Shown here one piece after another: positions 1-6,705 of a stretch of DNA of 6,705 nt (the stretch's first letter is position 1; each line of letters begins with the position of its first letter). Source of the stretch: Elusimicrobiota bacterium (GTDB lineage: Bacteria > CG03 > SLGR01 > PWQF01); contig PWQF01000061.1 of the NCBI GenBank assembly GCA_003556865.1, positions 1-6,705 on the forward strand, written 5' to 3'. The notes under the pieces are model-generated. The model ran no database searches and was not told where the DNA came from. It saw only the letters and a list, made by a program, of their open reading frames with translations. Both the position numbers and the translations under genes were made by a program.

Positions 1-3000
1 CAGGAGTATACCCAGTTCCAGTTTTATATGGGCAACCTTCTCTTCATACTCTTTTAATATCTCCATCCGCTGTTCAACCTCTTCCCGCTGCCCTTCAATA
101 ACCTCATCAAGCGCTCTCACTCTATCCCGGGCCTCTTCCTCTATAATCCTGAACTCCTCCCGGGCTGCCTCTATGGCCTTATTGGCATTATCTCTGGAAA
201 CGTCCGGATCCCACGGTCCCACTTCCCACATCTTGCCTGCAGCATCATAATGCTTCCGGAAAAAGAACTCTAAATCCCTTAGCCTGCGCGCCCTCTCTAT
301 CTCAGCATCTCTCTCTGCCCGGGCCGCATCCAGTATCTCGTCACGCTCATCCCGCATAAAGTCACGTCTTTCAATGTTGCGCTCAATAGACTCTTCAATA
401 CTTTCTATCTCCCTCCGGTATTTTGATATCTCTATAAGGTAGTCAATTATTTCTATCTCAAGCTTAGCGTTGGTTATACCCTGCAGGAGGTCGTTTATCT
501 CGTTTATAAGCTCCGGGTTATCCCCGGCAAGTATGGCAAGCCTTTCCCTGGCTTCGGGGCTTTCTACAATTTCCCTGACCTCTTTCTCTATCTCTTCCCA
601 GAAACTTAACCCGAGGTAAGGGCTTCCATCTGCCATATGTGAGGCCCGGAGAGTGGCAATCTCATTCCTCTGGCGGCTTATCAACTCCTCCATCCCCAAA
701 ACCCGCTCTCTCTGCTCCTGTACCACATCTTCAAACTCCTGGTTTAACTCACGCAGGGTTCTCTCAAAATTACGGTCAGCCTCCTGCCTGGTAACAGGAT
801 CGGTCGGTGAAGAAGGTGAAGTGCGGCCCGTACGGGATTCCCACCAGTGGTCCCTCTCGGCCCGCCTTATGGCCTCTTCCCTTTCCTGGCGGGCCTCTTC
901 GATTATCCTCTCCCGGTCGACTTTGATCCATTCAAGGGTCTGCAGGTTTTTTTCAATAGATTCCTCTATGGCTTCCACTTCCGCCATATGTTCCTCTATA
1001 ACTACAAGGTAATCTGATTTTATGAGGTCCCGGAGACTGTGATTATTCTCTCCATTCTTTATATATGAGAATACACGGTCAAGTGTTTCGGCCTGCTCAA
1101 GAAGACGTTCGCCGAACTGGCCCGGAGAGGCGGGGGGAACCGCTGAACCTAAATCAAGCTCCGAAAACTCTTCCCCTGTAAGAAGCTCAAGAAGATCCCT
1201 GATGCTCTCCCCTCCGCGGTCGGATATCCTCATATACTGGTTATACCTGAGCAGGGTATTGTAATGCTCGTCTGTATTATCACCTATGCTGTGAAGAATT
1301 TCAGCAACCCTGTTGCCTGCCAGCTCATAAACCTCTACCAGGTCCTGGGGGGTTTCTGCTTCCCTTATGGCCTGGCTGGTCATTGCCGTTAACTCATTTG
1401 AATGGTAACGGCTGTAGGCGGCAGGCACATCTTCTCCCTCGTCATTATACTGGGATACTATATAATCATCCACATCCATAAGAACAAGGTCCAGGGCGGC
1501 TATATGCTCCCTGACATCCTGCTTAAGTTCATCCAGTTCCCGGTTGTTGGTGAAATCCAGGTGAGTATCCCGCAGGGCGGCAACCAGCTCTTCCTTGCCG
1601 GTTAAAAGTATGATAGCATCTTTTATATAGAAGTTGACTTCTTCTATATAGCCGTTGTAATCCTCCTGCGGATAAGATGAAAAACTATCTATAAAAGGCT
1701 GGGAGAACCTAAAGTTATGTTCCACCGCATAATGAAGCCTGCCCATACTTGCACCTTCCGCGTCAAGAACCAGCCTATTAAGAAAAAGCATAATCTCCTT
1801 CTGCCCGCTTAAGACTCCCCCGATATTTACAGGCGTGGCATCGGCATAAAATAACTGATGGATCTTTTCCTGGAGCCCTATTTCATAGGTAGTGCCAAGC
1901 TCCGTGGCTATTGCATTAAGCACAGGATCCCATTCGGCAGCCCATTTTTCCAGGGCCTCCAGGTAGCCGGGCACCGAATAGACCTTGTCAAAAGAATCGC
2001 GGGCCGCGCTTTTTCCAAGCTCATTAAGTATTTCCTGGATATTTACGCTCTCCCCTCCCATCTCAACTTCCCGCAGGCCCAGTCCCTTAAGCTCTTCCGC
2101 AAGAAGAGAGTTAAACTCTATGGTTCCCTGTACGGCGTCATTTATATCTTCACCGCTTCCAAACCCGAATTTTATAAGAGTTTCCAGGTCCCGGTCAGCG
2201 GAAGCCTCTCCGAATTTTCCGGCTACCCAGGGCGCGGCAATTCCTACAAGCCTTAAGGAACCGAGAGAGATAACTGTCTGAAAAATTCTTTCCAGGACGG
2301 TATTAAATTCACCCAGTCTCTGGCGAATAGGACGGCTTGCAAAAAGAAGAGAAATCCCCGCCCGGCTAAGGAGCCGGCTAAAGAAATATATCAGTGTCAT
2401 TGGACCGGCCGTGCTTAAAATCAGCTGGCCTAAAGCGGCGGCGGCCGGAAGAATCCCCTCCAGTCCCGGAGAAGTCAGGAAAGATGAAATAATAATAGAA
2501 GCATTACTAACAACCTCACCCAGGGGTCCCCGGCTGTATATCATATATGTAAATAGGGGGCCAAGGGCAAGCATCCCAAAACCCGAGCCGCTGTCCAGGA
2601 CCTTAAGAAGCCGGGCAAGGAACCTGCTGCGGGGAGTAATTTCAGTTTCTTTTTCTTCCAGGACCTCAAGTTCGGCCCTGTCATATTTAATCACGGGTGG
2701 CATACCGGTAATTTCAGCCAAATCATCATCCCTGGTAAGGGCTTCCACACCCGCCGGCTTTCTCTTTCTGCTGAGAAGTGAACGGGTTATATGGGAGGAA
2801 GTAAGGTTGACCCATACTTTTTTGTCCGGTGAAAGAGTTTCTAAATCTACTCCAGGTTCATCATCCGGAGAAAGATAAACATAGGCCTGAAAATTCTCCC
2901 GGTCCCTTTCGTTTTTAGGTATAAGTAAAAGGGCTTTTCTGTTCTTCAGCAGCCCTGACCGGGAAGCAATACTTTCCCCGGGCATACCAAGCACGTTAAC

Positions 3001-6000
3001 CAGTCGTTTATCGGAAAGCTTAAGCCGTTTATGATGGTTTACTTTTTCTATATTAACCCATTCCATATCATATTTATTCCCGAACATTTCCGGGGAAACA
3101 CCGTACTCTATTTCAATATCCGTTTCGGGAATGGCTCCCCTCCTTGAAAAAAGCCCCTGCAGGGATACCCAGAAAGTTTTAAATACCACAATAGGCTCTA
3201 TTATGGGGATCCGGATCATCCATACCCAGAACCTCCTGCTTAAAATGGCCTTCCGCACAGAGGCTATTCCCACGAGCCACCTGGTCAGAAACCTTTCAAC
3301 CGTCATCTCACGCTGGTAGATATATACCTGAAGGAACTGGGGAAGATGCCTGAAGGCCTCTTTGTAAGCTGAAACTTCCCCTTTCTTGCTCATATAAATG
3401 AAACGCCAGCTGTTAAAGAGGCTGGGGCGGGCATGCTTAGATTTGGGAGCATCACTCATCTCCTCGATTTCCGGTATAAGCTCCCTTCTCCTGGAAAAAG
3501 GGAAGGCGTGCTTATATGCCAGCAGCCGGAAAGGCGTGATAAAGGCAAAAAGCATAAAACCGACTATAAAATACGAGACTACGCTTCCTATTATACCGTA
3601 CAGCACGGGGCTGCGGACAAAAAACATAAAACAGAGGTATATAAGACCAGTAAAAAAATCTTTACCGGGCACCGAGATCATATGGGGAGCAAAAATATTC
3701 ATGCTTACAGTAGAAATAAGAACAGAAAGTGCCGCCGAAGATATTATAAAGCCCAGCGCCCTGGAGATAAAAGAAGATTTAGCGGGTTCTTCCGGTTTTT
3801 CTTTATCCTGGACAAGGGAGTGTCCTATTTGAATAAACTCGCTTAACGCCTCCTTCATCCGCTCTCTTTCAAGGAGAGGCTCTTCAGCAATCTCTTCTTC
3901 CGGCTCCCGGAGGTCCTCTTCTTCTTTCAATCTTTCCGGGGATTTTATTTTTAATCCCATATACCTGTAAAAATTCAGTGAATTCATAATAAGGGAAAGT
4001 ATATTTGAGACAACATCGGCCACTCTCCCGTCTGAATCTTCCAGGAGAACCCTGTCTTCGCCGAAATAAGCGGCAAAGCTGTAAGAACTTTTATCTATAT
4101 TCTCCCAGTTTTCCGGGGCAATAGTATTGTCCAGAAAAGCAACATCTATGCCGTTTGCGCTCAAAACATCGGCAAAAAGCGCCATCTCTTCAATATTCTC
4201 TTCGGAAGCGCCAAGGAGAACGGGGCCGGTTATCTCATAGGCCAGGCTGTATTCAGATAATGCCTGGGCAAGCAGGGGAACCTGCTCCGAAGGCGCGGTA
4301 AAGTTTAACTCTCCCCCTATAAACTGAATATTTTGGGAATCAACCCTGCGGGTCTTTATCCCGCCTAAATAATTATCAAGTTCCCGGTCAAGGAACAGGG
4401 CGTCGCTCTGGAAGGAATTTACGCTCTCTCTTTTTGCCAGGGTGTTTGCTTCCAGGCTTCTGGTGTAGCTTAAAGAATGGTTTTCGGCAACGGCAAGTCT
4501 TAACTGATCCATAAGGGACTGAAGGACTATGGAAAGGGCCCGGGGATCCATCTCAAAAAGAGCGCTCTGAAGGTTTATTTCGTAATGGTCGGCCAGTGTA
4601 TTAATCCTGCTTAAGGGACCCGCCCGGGTTATGGTTCCCAGAAGACGCTGATCTTTCAGCCTCTCGGGATTATCCACTATATTCAGGGTAAGTTCCACTT
4701 CAGACCCGCCTGGAAGCTGGAATAGAGCGGCAGGTTTTCCAACCGGAAGGGTTTGGGGATAATCAACATTCTCGGTCCTGAAATTAAGGTAATCATTTTT
4801 TTCAAACTCTGCCAGGCAGGCATCTATTGCCTCCTGATAAAAATCACTACTAAAAGAAATTTCCCTGCTTTCTTTGCGCACCCTGCGGGAAATCCATTCA
4901 GGCTCCCCTTCTTTATCCAGCATCTCCATATCGCCTATCCCGCCCAGCCCCGAGCCGGTCTCCTCTTTTTCACCCACCCTGCTTTTAAGGCTTTCGCCTA
5001 CGGCAAGGTCTATTTCCCGCCTAATTAAGTGAAGCCTGGTTGACTCCAGGTAGGTTTCGGCTATTTCCTTCATCTGAATGAAACTCATATCATCCACATT
5101 TTCAAGTACCTCTTCAGTTTCCAGGATGGGATTCTGAGCAGCAAGAATCTTAATAGCCCACAGAAGCCTGCTTACCCCCTGCTCGTTTTCGGGGGCAGTC
5201 TCTATCATATCCTTTGCCTCCATCATTATATTTTTTGCCCAGGCGCCCTTTGAATACTGGCTGTTAAGATAAGAGGTATAGTTATTTCCCCACAGGGTTA
5301 TTCCGGTAGTAAGGAATTTAGTTAAAAAGCTGTTGCGACCCTCTCCGAATTCGTTATCCTGCAGCCATTTTTCCCCCACCCGCTTTACCAGGAGGCTTCC
5401 GTCGGCCGTGTCCAGCCTGAAATCCCGGGGCTTGGAATCTCCGCGAACTATCATAAGTGCTTCTACTTCCTCCCCGTCCAGTAGAGAAGCCCCGTCAACA
5501 ATAAAGCTGCTTATCTTAGGAAATTTATCTTTATTATCTGCTATAAAATGCCACGTACCTACCATACCGGCCAGTATTTCTATTAAATCGTCACCCTCAT
5601 CTTCGGTTAAAAGCCTCCTTGCAAACCAGGAGCGCAATCTTACCGGGTCAGGATATACCCTGCCCCGAAACTTATTAAGTAAGGAATCCCTTTGCTGGGA
5701 GTTTAAACTTACTCCGTTTAATATATTTGTTTCCACGGCTGCAGGAAGAGTAAAAGAAGGCACGCTGTGCGAAGGCTTTTTAGGAATGCTTACGCTTTCG
5801 TAGCTTTCAAAATTATAGTAGTCCCAGATTTTCCGGCATTTTTCCGGAGAAAGACCGTAAACAGTAAGCAGGGGGTCAATTTCGTTCCAGCTTGCGCCGC
5901 TCATAAGAACTTTTATTATCTCAGAAGAAAACTCACGGGGATTTATATTTTCAGGAACAACAACTGCCTTTCCGTCAACCATAAGGACCCTTTTCCTTTC

Positions 6001-6705
6001 TCCTTCGCTTACCTTTACAGTCATATCCTCATCAAATAATACCCCGTCATCAATTCTCAGGCTTCCCTTTTCTTTAATAAGAATGGAGATATTCCCATTA
6101 ACTCTCACATTTTTTCCGGAATAAAATTCCCCTGAAGCATAATTTTCAACCGAAAACTGTTTTTCCGGTTCCACCGTAAAACCCTCTCCCATACCTGCCT
6201 TACCCGAAAGGTATATTCGGGAAGCCTTTCCTGTCTTACCCGGCCCTTCTATCCCCGAAGGGTTAAAACCGCTTTCCAGGTGTATTTCACTGAATTCATC
6301 TATTTCCCAGCCCAGATCTTTAAATATTTCTTTATCCTTATCTCTCTCTTCCGGACGGGCTGTTAAGGTTCTAACAAAAAATTTCTCTTCAGTTTCTTCG
6401 GCATCCGCTTTCCCGGGACTGAAAAATGAGCGTATCCGGTGCAGTATCCGGGAAGGATTGCTTAAATAGTAAAGAAAACTTTTTTCTCTTTCCGTGGATT
6501 TAAGGGATACCGGCACTTCCAGATGAAGGGGAAGCTCCCTGATTTCCTCTTCAACTTCCTCCACACTTGATTTTATCCTATACCATTTTACTACCCGGTC
6601 AATATATTTATTGTGGCCCTGTTCGTGCATAGCCCTGTTTACGTTAAGGAGGCGGCCACGGGCATCAGGGGCAAAGACATAAGCCACGGTGCGGCCGTAC
6701 TTGTC
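1..6705 (-). CDS. Internal fragment of a giant multidomain membrane protein (at least 2235 aa, both ends outside the window)
   Basis: One frame, complementary to plus-strand triplets starting at base 1, stays open across the entire window: no TTA, CTA or TCA triplet occurs in phase over 2235 codons. The product has ordinary protein composition, with amphipathic helices, beta-rich parts, clear hydrophobic segments and a heptad-like Glu/Arg-rich tail, so it is real coding sequence. In order: a partial SNase-like domain (residues 1-45), a beta-rich segment (162-251), a long unrecognised soluble part containing an alpha/beta-looking stretch (about 789-863), an acidic linker (922-955), hydrophobic cluster 1 (984-1056), a basic soluble segment (1057-1374), hydrophobic cluster 2 (1375-1442), a helical soluble part (to about 1855), and a coiled-coil tail with a duplicated module. 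Only three cysteines were counted (290, 630, 1025). No start, ribosome binding site or stop is visible, so operon context and regulation cannot be judged. I do not recognise the full protein as a named family. Coding status is near certain; function is unknown. Confidence 0.96.
43..447 (-). repeat. Coiled-coil module, copy 2 (protein-level tandem repeat)
   Basis: Copy 2 begins IDYLIEISKYRREIESIEES, continues with DERDEILDAARAERDAEIER, an aromatic turn (LEFFFRKHYDAAGKMWEVGP), WDPDVSRDN, and a second helix ending DRVRALDEVIEGQREE. It aligns with copy 1: DYL, the IEESIE(K/R)N motif, the DP after the turn and the RV...QR end all match in order. The turn is 7 residues longer than in copy 1 and the second helix start is 3 residues shorter. 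The coiled coil continues to the window edge (QRMEILKEYEEKVAHIK), so more copies may lie beyond base 1. Confidence 0.75.
448..642 (-). other. Linker between the two coiled-coil modules
   Basis: About 65 residues separate the modules: SHMADGSPYLGLSFWEEIEK, then a helical part including SPEARERLAILAGDNPELIN and DLLQGITN. The second half weakly parallels the stretch just before copy 1 (FGERLLEQAETLDRVFSYI, bases 1060-1116), so the repeating unit is probably the whole 190 residues, consisting of a short helical bundle followed by the long hairpin. The parallel is weaker than between the hairpins themselves. Confidence 0.5.
643..1017 (-). repeat. Coiled-coil module, copy 1 (protein-level tandem repeat)
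   Basis: Copy 1 runs from SDYLVVIEEHMAEVEAIEES through a long Glu/Arg helix (DRERIIEEARQEREEAIRRA), a Trp-containing turn (HWWES), a Ser/Thr/Pro-rich loop ending in DPVTRQ, and a second helix with ERVLGMEELISRQRNE. The charge pattern with Ile, Leu and Val at heptad-like spacing predicts an antiparallel coiled-coil hairpin, two long helices joined at the Trp/Pro loop. The same arrangement recurs about 190 residues later. The similarity is clear in protein; DNA identity is only patchy, so the duplication is old or under protein-level selection. Confidence 0.75.
2380..2583 (-). other. Hydrophobic cluster 2: two or three transmembrane helices (residues about 1375-1442)
   Basis: Three hydrophobic runs occur close together: GFGMLALGPLFTYMIY (residues 1375-1390), then VVSNASIIISSFLTSPGL (from residue 1398), then ILPAAAALGQLILSTAGPMT continuing into LIYFF (1418-1442). 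Loops between them are short and contain Arg-Gly or Gly-Glu. The middle run is Ser-rich and the weakest candidate. The sequence following is basic and partly hydrophobic (SRLLSRAGISLLFASRPIRQ), then becomes a soluble helical region. Together with cluster 1 this makes the protein polytopic, so it is anchored in a membrane rather than passing through once. Confidence 0.78.
3148..3231 (-). other. Possible membrane-associated amphipathic stretch (residues about 1159-1186)
   Basis: Between the two hydrophobic clusters, residues FWVWMIRIPIIEPIVVFKTF then WVSLQGLF form an aromatic-rich, hydrophobic stretch. It is broken by Arg, Glu and Lys and has two prolines, and basic pairs flank it (SRR before, SRRG after). 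This resembles an interfacial or re-entrant segment more than a full transmembrane helix. Whether it enters the membrane affects topology predictions for the whole protein. Confidence 0.4.
3538..3756 (-). other. Hydrophobic cluster 1: two or three transmembrane helices (residues about 984-1056)
   Basis: Segment one (residues 984-1005, bases 3691-3756) reads LGFIISSAALSVLISTVSMN and ends IF, with no charged residue. A short loop with a Pro-Gly-Lys turn follows. Segment two (1017-1030) is FFTGLIYLCFMFFV, only about 14 residues before an Arg. Segment three (1033-1056, bases 3538-3609) includes YGIIGSVVSYFIVGFMLFAF and has no charges. Segments one and three are good transmembrane helices; segment two is short and could be a half-helix or combine with segment three. 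The chain beyond segment three turns strongly basic (RLLAYKH, then SRRR), which by the positive-inside rule suggests that side faces the cytoplasm. Confidence 0.85.
3841..3942 (-). other. Acidic Glu-rich linker before the first membrane cluster (residues 922-955)
   Basis: The protein here reads SPERLKEEEDLREPEEEIAEEP and continues LLERERMKEALS. Glu dominates and hydrophobic residues are scarce, which predicts an exposed, flexible or helical charged tether. It follows a short amphipathic stretch (VVSNILSLIMNSLNFYRYMG) and precedes hydrophobic cluster 1 by about 30 residues. The likely role is as a spacer between the large N-terminal soluble part and the membrane segments. This is read from composition alone. 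Confidence 0.6.
5953..6222 (-). other. Beta-rich, glycine-rich segment (residues about 162-251)
   Basis: This stretch alternates short runs of Val/Ile/Leu/Phe/Tyr with Gly, Asn and Asp turns, for example GKNVRVNGNISILIKEKGS followed by LRIDDGVLF and VLMVDGKAVVVP. The pattern predicts a run of beta strands, compatible with a small barrel, a beta sandwich or a few coils of a beta helix. I cannot assign a family. It lies between the SNase-like piece and a long soluble region, so it could be a binding or spacer domain on the same side of the membrane. The boundaries are approximate and rest only on the residue pattern. Confidence 0.5.
6571..6705 (-). other. Partial SNase-like (thermonuclease) domain, C-terminal half
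   Basis: The first residues visible read DKYGRTVAYVF, followed by LLNVNRAMHEQG at residues 19-30. The staphylococcal nuclease family carries DKYGR-x-LAYVY, then a short variable loop, then VN-x-A-(4x)-QG, in the same order and at similar spacing. The Arg in DKYGR (residue 5 here, bases 6691-6693) corresponds to catalytic Arg87 of staphylococcal nuclease. Family members hydrolyse phosphodiester bonds in DNA and RNA with calcium and are often secreted or surface-attached. The other catalytic positions (Arg35, Asp40, Glu43 in staphylococcal numbering) would lie upstream of the window, so activity cannot be judged. The loop between the two motifs is somewhat longer than in the Staphylococcus enzyme. 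The alternative is a chance match over a short edge fragment; the co-occurrence of both motifs makes that less likely. Confidence 0.68.

Noticed and set aside
376..970. Recent DNA duplication or recombination repeat
   Set aside because: The two copies match in protein, but at DNA level only short patches agree (for example around bases 382-406 and 952-976). This is an old protein repeat, not a recent direct repeat.
43..1017. SMC, RecN or other ATPase-type coiled-coil protein
   Set aside because: No Walker A, Walker B or ABC signature is visible in the window, and the coiled-coil part is continuous with a polytopic membrane protein.
5333..5803. Plus-strand open frame of 156 codons, Ser-rich
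   Set aside because: It is antisense to the continuous minus-strand frame. Its Ser/Arg/Leu/Pro-heavy, low-information product is what the complement of Glu/Lys-rich codons gives. The same applies to the plus-strand frames at 653-1012, 1402-1605, 1858-2256, 1985-2281, 2411-2878, 3131-3319, 3398-3832, 3433-3846, 4753-5028 and 5767-6039.
6613..6627. HExxH zinc metalloprotease as the primary call for the window edge
   Set aside because: Five residues alone are weak evidence. The flanking DKYGRTVAYVF and the VN-x-A-(4x)-QG spacing fit the staphylococcal nuclease family much better. No third zinc ligand motif was seen downstream.
1..6705. Promoters, terminators, riboswitches, tRNA or rRNA, CRISPR arrays, insertion sequences
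   Set aside because: No non-coding interval exists. A-T rich or hairpin-like stretches seen on either strand all lie inside the continuous frame and are explained by codon choice.

Overview
The whole 6705-base window is the inside of one giant protein gene on the minus strand. Read from base 6705 down to base 1, codon phase is continuous: 6705 is exactly 2235 codons, and my codon-by-codon reading met no in-frame stop. Neither the start nor the end of the gene lies in the window, so the protein is longer than 2235 residues. The plus strand has only short open frames antisense to this gene. I see no intergenic space, RNA gene, CRISPR array, mobile element, promoter or terminator.

Layout in protein order, with residue 1 at base 6705. 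Residues 1-45 look like the C-terminal half of a staphylococcal-nuclease-like (SNase/thermonuclease) domain cut by the window edge. Residues about 162-251 are beta-rich and glycine-rich. Residues about 250-920 form a long soluble stretch with no family I recognise. A Glu-rich linker (about 922-955) leads into hydrophobic cluster 1 (about 984-1056). A markedly basic segment of about 320 residues follows, then hydrophobic cluster 2 (about 1375-1442). After that comes an alpha-helical soluble stretch, and then a charged coiled-coil tail (from about residue 1897 to the window edge) in which one module of about 190 residues occurs twice in tandem.

The parts suggest a giant membrane-spanning protein with a nuclease-like domain on one side of the membrane segments and a coiled-coil arm on the other. 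It has only three cysteines in 2235 residues by my count. The role is unknown. Degradation of nucleic acid at or outside the cell surface is a reasonable guess from the SNase-like piece alone, but most of that domain, including its other catalytic residues, would lie outside the window.

Organism: bacterial, of mid-range GC judged by eye, using the standard code, with frequent AGG/AGA/CGG arginine, ATA isoleucine and CTT leucine codons. Very long, poorly annotated membrane proteins are well known from Candidatus Omnitrophota (former OP3), and this window would fit there. That is a weak inference, because nothing in the window is taxonomically diagnostic.
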